A stretch of 64,000 nucleotides of DNA from Cellulomonas sp. Leaf395 (GCF_001424125.1 NZ_LMQI01000005.1:636037-700036), one strand, 5' to 3'; counted from the stretch's first letter, positions 39,950-52,845 are shown. Numbers and translations are program-made. The notes: generated by a model from the sequence alone, not told the origin.

Positions 39950-40930
39950 TCAGAGGTCGAGCAGGTCAGGGCTCAGGCCCGCCTCGGTGTCCGGGATGCC
40001 CAGCTCGACCGCGCGCTTGTCCGCGGTCGCCAGCAGCCGCCGGATCCGCCCTGCCACCGCGTCCTTGGTCAGCGTCGGCACCGCGAGCTTGCCCAGCTCC
40101 TCCAGCGACGCCTCCTTGTGGGCCAGGCGCAGCTCGCCCGCCTCGCGCAGGTGCTCGGGAAGCTCGTCGCCCAGGATCTCGAACGCCCGCTCGACCCGGG
40201 CACCTGCTGCCACAGCCGCACGTGCCGACCGGCGCAGGTTCGCGTCGTCGAAGTTCGCCAGCCGGTTGGCCGTGCCGCGGACCTCGCGCCGCACGCGGCG
40301 CTCCTCCCAGACGAGCATCGTCTCGTGGGCACCGAGGCGGGCGAGCATCGCGCTGATGGCGTCGCCGTCGCGGATGACCACCCGGTCGATGCCGCGCACC
40401 TCACGCGCTTTCGCGGCGATCCCGAGCCGCCGCGCGGCCCCGACCAGCGCGAGCGCAGCCTCCGGGCCGGGGCAGGTGACCTCCAGGGCGGAGGACCGAC
40501 CGGGCTCGGTGAGCGAGCCGTGCGCGAGGAACGCACCGCGCCACGCGGACTCCGCCTCGGCGACGCCCGCGGACACGACTTGCGGCGGGAGTCCCCGCAC
40601 CGGCCGACCGCGGTTGTCCAGCAGACCCGTCTGCCGCGCGAGCGACTCGCCGTCCTTGACCACCCGCACGACGTACCGGCTGCCGCGGCGCAGGCCACCG
40701 CCGGAGACGACGATGATCTCGCTCTCGTGCCCGTAGACCTCGGCGATCGCCTGTCGGAGCCGACGGGCAGCGATGCCCGTGTCCAGCTCCGCCTCGATGA
40801 CGATCCGACCCGAGATGATGTGCAGCCCCCCGGCGAACCTCAGGGTGGCCGAGACCTCGGCCTTCCGTGAGGACGTCTTGTCCACCTTCAGACGGGCGAG
40901 CTCGTCCTTCACCTGTGCCGTCAACGCCAT
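39950..40930 (-). CDS. whiA: DNA-binding protein WhiA
   Basis: A 326-residue regulator with a degenerate LAGLIDADG-homing-endonuclease fold in the N-terminal two thirds ('[18 protein letters not shown]', '[16 protein letters not shown]') and a C-terminal helix-turn-helix ('[30 protein letters not shown]'). WhiA controls cell division and sporulation genes in actinobacteria. ATG 40930 gives the usual '[14 protein letters not shown]'; another ATG at 40939 is possible. It is the last gene of uvrC-rapZ-yvcK-whiA, 50 nt after the yvcK stop. Confidence 0.96.
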   Translation of the reverse strand: MALTAQVKDELARLKVDKTSSRKAEVSATLRFAGGLHIISGRIVIEAELDTGIAARRLRQAIAEVYGHESEIIVVSGGGLRRGSRYVVRVVKDGESLARQTGLLDNRGRPVRGLPPQVVSAGVAEAESAWRGAFLAHGSLTEPGRSSALEVTCPGPEAALALVGAARRLGIAAKAREVRGIDRVVIRDGDAISAMLARLGAHETMLVWEERRVRREVRGTANRLANFDDANLRRSARAAVAAGARVERAFEILGDELPEHLREAGELRLAHKEASLEELGKLAVPTLTKDAVAGRIRRLLATADKRAVELGIPDTEAGLSPDLLDL

Positions 40931-40980
40931 GGGGTGCATCCTGCCATTGCGGGACAGGTGTCCGGGACCGGTCTCGTCAC

Positions 40981-41958
40981 CTACGCGGGTGGCTTCTCTC
41001 GCGTGCCGACGTCGCCGAGAAAGCCGTCGAGCACGTCCGAGTAGGCCCCGGCGAGGCGCAGCGGGTCGTGTCGGGGCGTGCCGTCACCCCGGCTGACCTG
41101 GCGCAGCAGGAGACGGGCTCCCAGGTCCGCGCAGCGCGCGGCGAGCGCCTCGACGTCCTCGACCGCCGTCGGGTCCGCGACGACCGCGTCCACCCACAGC
41201 TCCGGCGCGTGCGCATGGAGCACGTCGAGGTACTGGTCCGCACGCATGCCCGCCGTCTCACCCGATTCACCCGAGGCGAGGTTGAGCGTCACGATCGTCC
41301 GCGCGCGCGTGCGGTGCAGCGCCTCGCGCAGCCCGGGGACGAGAAGGTGCGGAAGCACCGACGTGTACCAGGACCCAGGACCGAGGACGACCCAGTCGGC
41401 GGCGACGATCGCGTCCACCGCCTCCGGGCAGGCCGGCGGGTCGGGCGGCTCCAGGCGGACCTGGGAGATCGTCCCGGTGGTCACGGCGACGGCACTCTGC
41501 CCGACGACGAGCCGGGAGGCCCCCGCCGCGTCGACCACGTCCGCCTCGATGAGGAGGGGCACCGCGGCCATCGGCAGGACCCGACCGCGCGCGCCCAGCA
41601 GCTTGCCGACCCAGTCGAGGCCCTCGACCGTGTCGCCCAGCAGCTCCCAGAGGGCGACGATCAGCAGGTTTCCCACGGCGTGCTGGTTCAGGTCCCCCGA
41701 GGAGCTGAACCGGTGCTGGAGCAGGTCCCGCCACGTCCGGCCCCAGTCCGAGTCGTCGCACAGGGCCGACAGCGCCATGCGCAGGTCCCCGGGCGGCAGG
41801 ACCCCGAGCTCGTCGCGGAGCCGGCCGGAGGACCCCCCGTCGTCCGCGACCGTGACCACCGCGGTGATCCGGTCGGTCATCAGGCGCAGCGCGGACAGCG
41901 ACGCCGACAGGCCGTGGCCACCTCCGAGTGCGACGACGGCCGGCGCGGCCGCCCTCAT
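40981..41958 (-). CDS. YvcK/CofD-family protein (uridine diphosphate-N-acetylglucosamine-binding)
   Basis: A 325-residue protein with '[20 protein letters not shown]' (GGGxG nucleotide loop), '[20 protein letters not shown]' (DDGGS) and '[13 protein letters not shown]', the signature of YvcK/CuvA proteins related to CofD transferases. In Firmicutes and mycobacteria the homologue binds UDP-sugars and supports cell-wall synthesis under gluconeogenic growth. It overlaps rapZ upstream by 4 nt. The whiA-yvcK-rapZ trio is conserved across Gram-positives. Confidence 0.93.
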   Translation of the reverse strand: MRAAAPAVVALGGGHGLSASLSALRLMTDRITAVVTVADDGGSSGRLRDELGVLPPGDLRMALSALCDDSDWGRTWRDLLQHRFSSSGDLNQHAVGNLLIVALWELLGDTVEGLDWVGKLLGARGRVLPMAAVPLLIEADVVDAAGASRLVVGQSAVAVTTGTISQVRLEPPDPPACPEAVDAIVAADWVVLGPGSWYTSVLPHLLVPGLREALHRTRARTIVTLNLASGESGETAGMRADQYLDVLHAHAPELWVDAVVADPTAVEDVEALAARCADLGARLLLRQVSRGDGTPRHDPLRLAGAYSDVLDGFLGDVGTREKPPA

Positions 41959-42899
41959 TCCTTGCCGAGGTCGCGGGCCGACACGGCCACGAGGTGACCC
42001 CGCTCCCGCAGCCTCGCGGCGATCGCCTCGCTGACGGCGACCGAGCGGTGCTTGCCGCCCGTGCAGCCGACGGCGATCGTCACGTAGCGCTTCTCCTCGT
42101 TGAGGTACCCAGCGAGCACGGGCTCGAGCGCGTCGACGTACCGGTCGATGAAGGTGACCGCCCCCGGCAGCCCGAGCACGTAGTCCCGCACGGGAGCGTC
42201 GCGGCCGGTCAGGTGCCGCAGCTCGGTGATCCAGTAGGGGTTGGACAGGAACCGCATGTCGACCACGTGGTCGGCGTCGAGCGGCAGCCCGTACTTGAAC
42301 CCGAACGACAGGATCGAGATCCGCAGCGCGTCCTCCGCGCCGCTCGCGACGACCGCCCGGACCTCGCGAGCCAGGTCGTGCACGTTGAGCTCGGACGTGT
42401 CGATGAGCGTGTCTGCGCGCTCACGCAGGTCGGAGAGGATCGCGCGCTCCTCCGCGATGCCGTCGAGGATGCGCCCCTGGCCCTGCAGCGGGTGCGGCCG
42501 GCGGACCTGCTCGAACCGGCGGACCAGCACCTCGTCGGACGCGTCGAGGAACAGGATCCGGTACTCCACGCCGGACGCCCGCAGCCCCGCCAGCACCGGC
42601 GCGAGGTCGCGGAAGAACTCACGCCCACGGACGTCGATGACGGCGGCCAGCCGCTGCGCTCGCGCACCCGTCGGCCCGCCGGTCAGCATGCCCACCAGGT
42701 GGGTGAGCATCTGTGCGGGCAGGTTGTCGATGACGTACCAGTCGAGGTCCTCGAGTACCGCAGCCGCTCGCGTCCGGCCGGCACCGGACATGCCGGTGAT
42801 GATCAGGACCTGGGGCTGGCTCACGTGGGGCGCCTCGGTGGCTGCCTCGAGGGCCGGGATCCCGGTGGGCACCGTGATCGGCGAAGGCTCGTCGCTCAT
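41955..42899 (-). CDS. rapZ: RapZ/YvcJ-family nucleotide-binding protein
   Basis: A 314-residue P-loop protein. After a 30-residue leader the Walker A is '[19 protein letters not shown]' (Arg in the usual Lys place, as in many actinobacterial homologues). '[12 protein letters not shown]' is the family motif, and the C-terminal RapZ domain carries '[25 protein letters not shown]' (key SFGFKYG and RFLxNP) and '[15 protein letters not shown]'. It hydrolyses nucleotides and in enterobacteria regulates GlmS; its role here is unproven. Overlaps uvrC and yvcK by 4 nt each. Confidence 0.94.
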   Translation of the reverse strand: MSDEPSPITVPTGIPALEAATEAPHVSQPQVLIITGMSGAGRTRAAAVLEDLDWYVIDNLPAQMLTHLVGMLTGGPTGARAQRLAAVIDVRGREFFRDLAPVLAGLRASGVEYRILFLDASDEVLVRRFEQVRRPHPLQGQGRILDGIAEERAILSDLRERADTLIDTSELNVHDLAREVRAVVASGAEDALRISILSFGFKYGLPLDADHVVDMRFLSNPYWITELRHLTGRDAPVRDYVLGLPGAVTFIDRYVDALEPVLAGYLNEEKRYVTIAVGCTGGKHRSVAVSEAIAARLRERGHLVAVSARDLGKE

Positions 42900-44914
42900 G
42901 CGTCCAGCATGCCAGCCGACTCGGGGACCGGGTCCGACGCCACTCCCGGGGCAGCGAGCGCCGCGACCACCGCCGCGGCCGTCCTGTCCCCCATGCCCTG
43001 CACCGACGCGATCTCCTCGACAGACGCTGCGCGCAGACGCTTGACCGACCCGAAGTGCCGCAGCAGCGCGGCCTGACGCGCAGGTCCGAGACCCGGCACG
43101 CCGTCGAGGACCGACGTCGTCATGCCCTTGCTCCGGCGCTTGCGGTGCGCCGTGATGGCGAACCGGTGGGCCTCGTCGCGCAGGCGCTGGAGCAGGTACA
43201 GACCCTCCGAGCTGCGCTGCATGATCACCGGGTACTCCTCCCCCGGCAGCCACACCTCTTCCAGCCGCTTGGCCAGCCCGACGAGCGCGACGTCGTCGAT
43301 GCCCAGCTCCGCCATCGCGGCCTTCGCCGCCGCGACCTGCGGTGGGCCGCCGTCGACGACGACGAGGTTCGGCGGGTACGCGAACCGCACAGGCTTGCCC
43401 GTCACCTCGTCGATCGGGCCCGAGCGCAGCGGCTGACCGTCGTCGTCCTCCCCGGTGCCCAGCTCCACGTCCCGCGCGTCCGAGCGCTCCGCCAGATAGC
43501 GCCGGAAGCGCCGCGTGATGACCTCGTGCATGGCCGCGGTGTCGTCGCGCGCGCCCTGCCCCTCGGGACCGCGGATGGTGAACAGGCGGTACTCGCTCTT
43601 GCGGGACAGTCCGTCCTCGAACACCACCATCGATGCCGACTGGTACGTCCCCTGGTTGTGCGAGACGTCGTAGCACTCGATCCGCAGCGGTGCGGACTGC
43701 AGGTCGAGCGCCTCCTGGATCTCCTGGAGCGCCTGGCTGCGCGTGGTCAGGTCGCCGGCACGTCGGGTGCGGTGCAGCACCAGCGCGTGCTCGGCGTTGC
43801 GGTGCACGGTCGCCGCCAGCTCCCGCTTGTCCCCGCGCTGCGGGATGCGCACCGACACCCTGCTGCCGCGCAGCCCGGACAGCCACGCCTGCACCTGCTC
43901 GACGTCGGGCGGCAGCACCGGGACGAGCACCTCGCGAGGCACCGCCGACGAGCCCGCGCCTCCGTCGCCAGCCGCGGCCTCGGACCCGTAGATCTGCTGG
44001 AGCAGGTGCTCCACCAGCTCCGCGTCCGTGACGTCCTCGACCTTCTCCACGACCCACCCGCGCTGACCGCGGATGCGCCCGTCGCGCACGTGGAACACCT
44101 GGACGGCGGCCTCGAGCTCGTCCCCGGAGAGCGCGAAGATGTCCGCGTCCGTCCCGTCTGCGAGCACGACGGCGTTCTTCTCCGTGGCTCGCTCCAGCGT
44201 CGCGATGTCGTCGCGCAGCCGCGCCGCTCGCTCGTAGTCGAGCTCCGCCGCCGCCTCCTTCATCCGCGCGGTCAGGCGGCGCGTGAACTTGGCGGTGTCA
44301 CCCGCCATGAAGTCGCAGAAGTCCTGAGCCAGCTGGTGGTGGTCGTCCGGCGAGATACGCCCGACGCACGGGGCCGAGCACTTGTCGATGTAGCCCAGCA
44401 GGCACGGCCGGCCCTGCTGGTGCGCACGCTTGAACACGCCGGCCGAGCAGGTGCGGACGGGGAACACGCGCAGCAGCAGGTCGACGGTCTCCCTGATCGC
44501 CCACGCGTGCGCGTACGGGCCGAAGTAGCGCGTGCCCTTGCGCTTGGCGCCGCGCATCACCTGGATCCGCGGGAACTCGTCGGCCAGGGTCACCGCGAGG
44601 TACGGGTACGACTTGTCGTCGCGGTACTTCACGTTGAACCGCGGGTCGAACTCCTTGATCCACGAGTACTCCAGCGCCAGCGCCTCGACCTCGGTCCCGA
44701 CCACCGTCCACTGCACCGACGCCGCGGTGGTGACCATCTGCCGGGTCCGCTGGTGCAGCCCGGACAGGTCCTGGAAGTAGCTGGACAGGCGCGAGCGCAG
44801 ACTCTTGGCCTTGCCGACGTAGATGACACGGCCGTGCTCGTCACGGAAGCGGTAAACCCCGGGCGCGTCCGGGATCTCCCCCGGCGCAGGGCGGTACGTG
44901 GCGGGATCAGCCAT
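42896..44914 (-). CDS. uvrC: Excinuclease ABC subunit C
   Basis: A 672-residue DNA repair nuclease making both incisions of nucleotide-excision repair. The N-terminal GIY-YIG domain reads '[22 protein letters not shown]'. A Cys-rich patch reads '[17 protein letters not shown]'. A UVR motif lies at about 210 ('[17 protein letters not shown]'). The RNase H-like 3'-side domain starts '[12 protein letters not shown]' and includes '[10 protein letters not shown]', and two helix-hairpin-helix motifs end the protein ('[18 protein letters not shown]', '[14 protein letters not shown]'). ATG 44914 begins the family-typical 'MADPATYRP'. First gene of the rapZ operon. Confidence 0.97.
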   Translation of the reverse strand: MADPATYRPAPGEIPDAPGVYRFRDEHGRVIYVGKAKSLRSRLSSYFQDLSGLHQRTRQMVTTAASVQWTVVGTEVEALALEYSWIKEFDPRFNVKYRDDKSYPYLAVTLADEFPRIQVMRGAKRKGTRYFGPYAHAWAIRETVDLLLRVFPVRTCSAGVFKRAHQQGRPCLLGYIDKCSAPCVGRISPDDHHQLAQDFCDFMAGDTAKFTRRLTARMKEAAAELDYERAARLRDDIATLERATEKNAVVLADGTDADIFALSGDELEAAVQVFHVRDGRIRGQRGWVVEKVEDVTDAELVEHLLQQIYGSEAAAGDGGAGSSAVPREVLVPVLPPDVEQVQAWLSGLRGSRVSVRIPQRGDKRELAATVHRNAEHALVLHRTRRAGDLTTRSQALQEIQEALDLQSAPLRIECYDVSHNQGTYQSASMVVFEDGLSRKSEYRLFTIRGPEGQGARDDTAAMHEVITRRFRRYLAERSDARDVELGTGEDDDGQPLRSGPIDEVTGKPVRFAYPPNLVVVDGGPPQVAAAKAAMAELGIDDVALVGLAKRLEEVWLPGEEYPVIMQRSSEGLYLLQRLRDEAHRFAITAHRKRRSKGMTTSVLDGVPGLGPARQAALLRHFGSVKRLRAASVEEIASVQGMGDRTAAAVVAALAAPGVASDPVPESAGMLDA

Positions 44915-44987
44915 GCTGTCGAGCGTAGTTCGCACCGCCGACGCCACGGACCGCACAGGGCTGGCCGGACGCCGCTACCGTGGGCAG

Positions 44988-45500
44988 ATGGGCCCCCTCC
45001 ACACGTACTCCGTCGACGTCACCTGGACCGGCGCCGGCCGGACCGGCACCTCGAGCTACACCGCGTACAGCCGCGACCACGAGGTCAGGATCGGCTCGAA
45101 GCCGCCCCTGCTGGGCTCGTCGGATCCCGCGTTCCGCGGCGACCCGAGGCGGTACAACCCCGAGGAGCTGCTGGTCAGCGCGCTGGCGCAGTGCCACATG
45201 CTCTGGTTCCTGCACCTCGCCTCGGCCGCGGGTGTCGTCGTCGTCGGCTACGAGGACCAGGCCGTGGGCACCATGCGGATCGAGGCCGCGGGGCAGGGCC
45301 AGTTCCGTGAGGTCGTCCTGCGCCCACGCGTGACCGTCGCCGCGGGCGCGCACCTGCCCACCGGTGCCGCGATCACCGACGGCGTGCTCGCCGGCATCCA
45401 TCACCAGGCCCACGAGCACTGCTTCATCTCGCGGTCCGTCAACTTCCCCGTGCGCCACGAGCCCGTCCCGGTCCGCATGGCGCAGCACGTCACGCACTGA
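44988..45500 (+). CDS. OsmC/Ohr-family peroxidase-like protein
   Basis: A 170-residue OsmC-like protein. The two reactive cysteines are present: 'LVSALAQCHMLWFLHLAS' (about residue 68) and 'HQAHEHCFISRSVNF' (about 148). 'PAFRGDPRRYNPEELLV' precedes the first, as in OsmC-family members. These enzymes reduce organic hydroperoxides using thiols. ATG 44988 is preceded by GGGCAG rather than a strong RBS. The gene stands alone, divergent from uvrC and convergent with uvrA. It is the YhfA/OsmC-like subgroup rather than classic Ohr (moderate certainty). Confidence 0.88.
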   Translation: MGPLHTYSVDVTWTGAGRTGTSSYTAYSRDHEVRIGSKPPLLGSSDPAFRGDPRRYNPEELLVSALAQCHMLWFLHLASAAGVVVVGYEDQAVGTMRIEAAGQGQFREVVLRPRVTVAAGAHLPTGAAITDGVLAGIHHQAHEHCFISRSVNFPVRHEPVPVRMAQHVTH

Positions 45501-45611
45501 GCGGCTCACGGCCGGCGCAGGCGCAGCCAGGCCGCGGCCTGGAGCGCGACCGCCGACGGGTCGTCCTCCCGACGGAGATGACGCCGCCACGCTCGTCCGG
45601 CGCCTCGACCG

Positions 45612-48503
<2,892 letters not shown>

Positions 48504-48532
48504 GCGGGGAGTCTACGTTGCGCCTCCGACAA

Positions 48533-48548
48533 TCGCACATCTGTTCGA
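48533..48548 (-). promoter_or_regulatory. LexA (SOS) box upstream of uvrA
   Basis: On the minus strand the site reads TCGAACAGATGTGCGA. It matches the actinobacterial SOS consensus TCGAAC-N4-GTTCGA at all but one defined position (G for the second T of GTTCGA). It lies just upstream of the -10-like TAGACT (about 48510-48515) of the leaderless uvrA transcript, so LexA would block the promoter until DNA damage. Confidence 0.75.
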
Positions 48549-48609
48549 CGTGAACCTCCGCACACCGGGTCGACGTGCCGAGCCCGCCCGGTAGCGCAAT
48601 GCTCGCCTC

Positions 48610-50433
48610 GTGGAGAGAACCGACGACGTCGTCGACCCCCCGCTCGTCCCCATCGAGGACTACGCCGTGCTCGGCGACGGGAAGACCGCCGCCCTCGTCT
48701 CCCTGCGCGGGTCGGTCGACTGGATGTGCCTGCCGACGTTCGACTCGACCGCGTGCTTCGCGCGCCTGCTGGGCACGCCGGAGAACGGCAGGTGGCTCCT
48801 CACGGTCCGCGACGCCACGAGCGTCACCCGGCGCTACCTCGACGACTCCTTCGTGCTCGAGACGACCTACGAGACCGCTCAGGGGACCGCCGTCGCGCAC
48901 GAGACGATGCCGCTCAACGACGGGCGCGCCGACCTGGTCCGCCGCCTCGTGTGCACCCAGGGCAGCGTCGAGGTCGAGCACGAGTGGATCGTGCGGTTCG
49001 GCTATGGCGCCATCGAGCCGTGGGTCCGGCACACCACCGACGACGACGGGAACGACACGATCCGGGCCATCGCCGGCCCGGACTCCCTGATGCTGCGCGG
49101 CGACCGCCTGCCCACGGCCGCCGACCACCGGCACGCCGACCGGTTCACCCTCCGGCAGGGCGAGTCGGTCGAGCTGTCGCTGACGTGGACCCGGTCGTTC
49201 GACCCGGTCCCGCCCCGCCTGACCATCGAGGACCGGATCGACTCCACGCGCATCTCCTGGGGTCTGTGGGCGCGCGGCTGCGCTTATGAGGGCTCCTACC
49301 GCGAGGCCGTCGTCCGGTCGCTGCTGGTCCTGCGCCTGCTGACCGACGCGGAGTCCGGAGGGATCGTCGCGGCGGCCACGACGTCACTTCCCGAGGACTT
49401 CGGCGGCGAGCGCAACTGGGACTACCGGTTCTGCTGGCTGCGCGACGCGGCGATGACCCTGGAGGCGCTGCTGGAGCACGGGTACCGCGACGAGGCGACG
49501 GAGTGGCGCGACTGGCTGCTCCGGGCCGTGGCGGGTCGGTCGACGGACCTGCAGATCATGTACCGCGTCGACGGAGGGCGCGACCTGCCCGAGAGGGAGC
49601 TCGACCATCTGGCGGGCTACGCCGGCTCACGCCCGGTCCGGATCGGCAACGCCGCGGTCGGCCAGGTGCAGAACGACGTGCTCGGCGAGGTCATGTGTGC
49701 GTTCGAGCTCGCGCGCGCTGCAGGGCTGGAGGAATCGAAGGACTCCTGGTCGCTCCAGCGCAAGCTCGTCGACGAGCTCCTCGCGCGGTGGCGCGAGCCG
49801 GACCGCGGAATCTGGGAGGTCCGCGGCGATCCGCGCCACTTCACGCACTCCAAGGTGATGGCCTGGGCTGCGGTCGACCGGGCGATCCGAGCGGTGGAGA
49901 AGCACGGATTGAGCGGACCCGTCGAGCGCTGGCGCGCCGAGAGGGACGCGATCCACGCCGACGTCCTGGCGCGCGGCTGGAACGACGAGCTGGGCACCTT
50001 CGTGCAGTCGTACGACGCAGAGCACACCGATGCGGCCCTCCTGCAGATCGCCCAGGTGGGCTTCCTGCCCGCCGACGACCCTCGCGTCCTGTCGACGCTC
50101 GCGACGATCCGCGCGGAGCTCGAGGTCGCCCCCGGCCTGCTGCGCCGCTACCCCACGGAGCGCACCGACGACGGTGTGGCCGGGGACGAGCACGCGTTCC
50201 TCGCCTGCTCGTTCTGGCTCGCCGACGCTCTCGCCCGTACCGATGACGTCGAGGGGTCGACCAAGGTGCTCGACATCCTGGTGGGTCTGAGCAACGACGT
50301 CGGACTGCTGGCGGAGCAGTACGACCCCGTCGGTCGTCGGATGGCCGGGAACATGCCGCAGGCGCTGTCGCACCTGGCGCTGGTCCGCGCGGTGCACAGT
50401 CACGACCTCGCCCTCGAGCGGAGGGCGCGATGA
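48610..50433 (+). CDS. Glycoside hydrolase family 15 protein (glucoamylase/trehalase-like)
   Basis: A 607-residue cytosolic enzyme (no signal peptide). 'PIEDYAVLGDGKTAALVSLRGSVDWMC' is the usual N-terminal segment (GDG-TAALV, GSVDW). The (alpha/alpha)6 barrel includes 'RNWDYRFCWLRDAAMTLEALL'. The candidate catalytic acid is Glu in 'GVAGDEHAFLACSFWLADAL' (about 528) and the base is Glu in 'LLAEQYDP' (about 565), followed by 'GNMPQALSHLALV'. Actinobacterial GH15 proteins of this size include trehalases and alpha-glucosidases, so trehalose turnover is one possibility. GTG start; the stop overlaps the next gene by 4 nt. Confidence 0.9.
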   Translation: MERTDDVVDPPLVPIEDYAVLGDGKTAALVSLRGSVDWMCLPTFDSTACFARLLGTPENGRWLLTVRDATSVTRRYLDDSFVLETTYETAQGTAVAHETMPLNDGRADLVRRLVCTQGSVEVEHEWIVRFGYGAIEPWVRHTTDDDGNDTIRAIAGPDSLMLRGDRLPTAADHRHADRFTLRQGESVELSLTWTRSFDPVPPRLTIEDRIDSTRISWGLWARGCAYEGSYREAVVRSLLVLRLLTDAESGGIVAAATTSLPEDFGGERNWDYRFCWLRDAAMTLEALLEHGYRDEATEWRDWLLRAVAGRSTDLQIMYRVDGGRDLPERELDHLAGYAGSRPVRIGNAAVGQVQNDVLGEVMCAFELARAAGLEESKDSWSLQRKLVDELLARWREPDRGIWEVRGDPRHFTHSKVMAWAAVDRAIRAVEKHGLSGPVERWRAERDAIHADVLARGWNDELGTFVQSYDAEHTDAALLQIAQVGFLPADDPRVLSTLATIRAELEVAPGLLRRYPTERTDDGVAGDEHAFLACSFWLADALARTDDVEGSTKVLDILVGLSNDVGLLAEQYDPVGRRMAGNMPQALSHLALVRAVHSHDLALERRAR

Positions 50434-51101
50434 CGTACACCGGCGACGTGCACGTGGGCGGCCCCACCGAGGTCCGGGTGCTCGACGAGATCGAGATCCG
50501 CAAGGCCGCGGTCGGGCCGATGCAGAACAACGCCTACCTGCTGACGTGCCGAGCCACCGGCGCCCAGCTCCTGATCGACGCCGCCGACGACCCCGACCGC
50601 CTCCTCGCCCTGCTGCAGGAGGGGACGACGCAGCTCGACCTCGTGGTGACCACGCACCGGCACCCCGACCACCACCGTGCCCTGGCATCCGTCGTCGCCG
50701 TGACGGGCGCGACCGTCGCGGCGGGTGCCGACGACGCCGACGCCATCGCCGAGGCGACGGGCATCGACGTGACGCAGCGTCTCCACGACGGCGACATCGT
50801 GCGGGTGGGGAACGCGACCCTGGCGGTCGTGGCACTGCGGGGTCACACCCCGGGCTCGGTCGCTCTCGCCTACCGCGAGCCGGACCAGCGTGTGCACCTG
50901 TTCACCGGTGACTCGCTGTTCCCGGGCGGGGTCGGCGCCACGCGCGGCCCGGAAGCCTTCGACCAGCTCTACACCGACGTGGTGCAGCGGGTATTCGAGC
51001 GGTTCGACGACGACACCTGGGTGTACCCAGGCCACGGCCGCGACACGACGCTCGGGACCGAGCGCGAGCATCTGCCGGAGTGGCGCGCCCGCGGGTGGTG
51101 A
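50430..51101 (+). CDS. MBL-fold metallo-hydrolase (glyoxalase II-like)
   Basis: A 223-residue metallo-beta-lactamase-fold hydrolase. The metal motif is 'VTTHRHPDHHRAL' (HxHxDH, about residues 72-77). 'GHTPGSVAL' supplies the next His, 'FTGDSLFPGGVG' the bridging Asp and 'VYPGHGRDTTLG' the last His, giving a complete two-metal site. The arrangement is that of hydroxyacylglutathione hydrolase-like thioesterases. It is translationally coupled to the GH15 gene (ATGA), an association also familiar from other actinobacteria, but its substrate is unknown. Four bases separate its stop from the convergent fadD stop. Confidence 0.9.
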   Translation: MTYTGDVHVGGPTEVRVLDEIEIRKAAVGPMQNNAYLLTCRATGAQLLIDAADDPDRLLALLQEGTTQLDLVVTTHRHPDHHRALASVVAVTGATVAAGADDADAIAEATGIDVTQRLHDGDIVRVGNATLAVVALRGHTPGSVALAYREPDQRVHLFTGDSLFPGGVGATRGPEAFDQLYTDVVQRVFERFDDDTWVYPGHGRDTTLGTEREHLPEWRARGW

Positions 51102-51105
51102 GGCC

Positions 51106-52794
51106 TCAGCCCGCCAGCACGGACTCACGCACGACGCGCCGCAGGACCTTGCCCACCTGCGACCGCGGCAGCGCGTCCAGGAACACCAGCCGGCGGGGCA
51201 GGGCGTAACGCGCGAGGTGTCGCTCTCCCCACGCACGCACCGCGTCGAGGTCCACCACGCCGGCGCCGGGCTCGAGCACCACCGCGGCCACCACGGTCTC
51301 ACCGAGGTCCCCACCGGGGATCCCGACCACCGCGACGTCCGCCACCCCGGGCATGGTCCGCAGGTGCTCCTCGACCCGCGACGGGTAGACCTTGAACCCC
51401 CCGGTGACGATGACCTCCTTGATGCGGTCGACGAGCACGACCCACCCCGTCTCGTCGACGGTCACGATGTCCCCGGTCCGCAGCCAGCCGTCGTCGAGCA
51501 GCTGCTCCGCGGTCTCGTCGGGCCGCTGCCAGTAACCGGCGAAGACCTGCGGGCCGCGGACCAGCAGCTCCCCGCGCTCCCCCGGCTCGACCTCGGTCGT
51601 GACGTCCTCCGGGTCGACGACACGGATGCTCGTGCTCGGGAACGGCAGCCCGAGCGTGCCGGGCCGACGCGCATCCGTCAGCGGGTTCCCCAGCGCGACC
51701 GGCGAGGTCTCGGTCATGCCGTACCCCTCGATCACCAGGCCGCCGGTCACCTGCTCCCACTTCTGCGCGGTGGACGTCGGCAGCGCCATCGCCCCGGAGA
51801 TCGCGTAGCGGAACGACGTGAGGTCGGCGCCGGACGTCTCCGCGGCGGCGGAGAGCCGGTCGAGCATGGGCGGCACCGCCGGGAGGAACGTCCCGGGCAG
51901 CCGTCGCTGCGCCTCGAGCACGCGCTCGGGGTCGAACGACGGGAAGGCGACGAGGGTGGCGCCGACGCGGATCGGGTAGCTCAGGCACAAGGTCAGACCA
52001 AAGGCATGGAAGAACGGCAGGACGCCGTACACGACCTCGGTGCCCGGCTGGGTACCGGTCCACGCGTGCCCCTGCACGGCGTTCGCGACGAGGTTGCGAT
52101 GCGTGAGCATGGCACCCTTCGGCGTGCCAGTGGTCCCGCCCGTGTACTGCAGGAGCGCCAGGTCGGACGTTGATGGTGCCGCATGCGCCGGGTCCAGGGG
52201 TGCGGCCTTGGCGACGAGCCGGTGCCACATCGGGAAGGCCGGTGGAACCTTCCCGCACATCGACTGCCGCACGCGTCGCGCGCTGGGGAGCGGAAGCCGC
52301 AGCGCGAGCCGCTTGCCTCGCGACAGGTCCGCGGAGAGGTCGACGGCGACGACCGCCTTGAGCGCCGTCCTCGGCAGCGACTCCAGCACGCGCGGCACGG
52401 CCTTCTCCCAGACGAGGGCGACGACGGCTCCCGAGTCGGCGAGCTGGTGCTCGAGCTCCCCGGTCGTGTACGTCGGATTGTGCTCGACGACGACGGCACC
52501 GATGCGCAGCGCGGCGTAGAAGGCGATCACGTGCCCCGTGCAGTTCGGCATCACCAGCGCGACCCGGTCACCGGGTCGGACGCCGAGGTCGAGAAGCACC
52601 TGCGCCCCGCGGGCGACGGCGTCGGCGAGCTCGCGGTAGGTCGTCGTCGCGCCCAGGAAGTCCACTGCCACCCGCTCCGGCCAGCTCGCGGCGGCCCGGT
52701 CGAGCGCGGCGGTGAGCGCTTCGTCGGGGATCTCCACCTCCTGCGGGGTGCCGGTCGAGGGGGCGGAAGGTCGGCCTGGTCCCACGGTGGTCAT
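51106..52794 (-). CDS. fadD: Long-chain fatty acid-CoA ligase
   Basis: A 562-residue adenylate-forming enzyme activating fatty acids to acyl-CoA. Motifs: P loop 'LLQYTGGTTGTPKGAMLTHRN' (key TGGTTGTPKG, about 210), 'GYGMTETSPVALGNPL' (A5), 'LRTGDIVTVDETG' (A7), 'RIKEVIVTGGFKVYPSRVEE' (fatty-acid signature) and the catalytic lysine region 'LPRSQVGKVLRR' at the C-terminus. ATG 52794 has CTGGAG before it. A perfect palindrome overlaps its -10 region. It lies 51 nt downstream of an acyl-CoA dehydrogenase gene on the same strand. Confidence 0.94.
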   Translation of the reverse strand: MTTVGPGRPSAPSTGTPQEVEIPDEALTAALDRAAASWPERVAVDFLGATTTYRELADAVARGAQVLLDLGVRPGDRVALVMPNCTGHVIAFYAALRIGAVVVEHNPTYTTGELEHQLADSGAVVALVWEKAVPRVLESLPRTALKAVVAVDLSADLSRGKRLALRLPLPSARRVRQSMCGKVPPAFPMWHRLVAKAAPLDPAHAAPSTSDLALLQYTGGTTGTPKGAMLTHRNLVANAVQGHAWTGTQPGTEVVYGVLPFFHAFGLTLCLSYPIRVGATLVAFPSFDPERVLEAQRRLPGTFLPAVPPMLDRLSAAAETSGADLTSFRYAISGAMALPTSTAQKWEQVTGGLVIEGYGMTETSPVALGNPLTDARRPGTLGLPFPSTSIRVVDPEDVTTEVEPGERGELLVRGPQVFAGYWQRPDETAEQLLDDGWLRTGDIVTVDETGWVVLVDRIKEVIVTGGFKVYPSRVEEHLRTMPGVADVAVVGIPGGDLGETVVAAVVLEPGAGVVDLDAVRAWGERHLARYALPRRLVFLDALPRSQVGKVLRRVVRESVLAG

Positions 52795-52804
52795 CTCCAG
52801 AGCC

Positions 52805-52826
52805 TAACCTACGGTTGCGTAGGTTA
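52805..52826 (-). promoter_or_regulatory. Palindromic operator (TetR-type) over the fadD promoter
   Basis: TAACCTACG (52805-52813) and CGTAGGTTA (52818-52826) are perfect 9-bp inverted halves around GTTG. A further half-site GTAGGTT lies at 52834-52840. On the minus strand TAGGTT inside the palindrome is in -10 position relative to the fadD ATG 10 nt from its edge. Symmetry, size and placement fit a TetR-family fatty-acid repressor such as FadR-type regulators; no regulator gene is adjacent. Confidence 0.7.
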
Positions 52827-52845
52827 CTTGAGAGTAGGTTGCGCG

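Noticed and set aside
44915..44945. GCGAACTACGCTCGAC as a LexA box for uvrC
   Set aside because: Only the first half-site fits; the second half does not match GTTCGA.
48540..48553. GTTCGACGTGAAC as a second LexA site upstream of uvrA
   Set aside because: The half-sites are in the wrong order (GTTC...GAAC rather than GAAC...GTTC). The overlapping TCGAACAGATGTGCGA is the real match.
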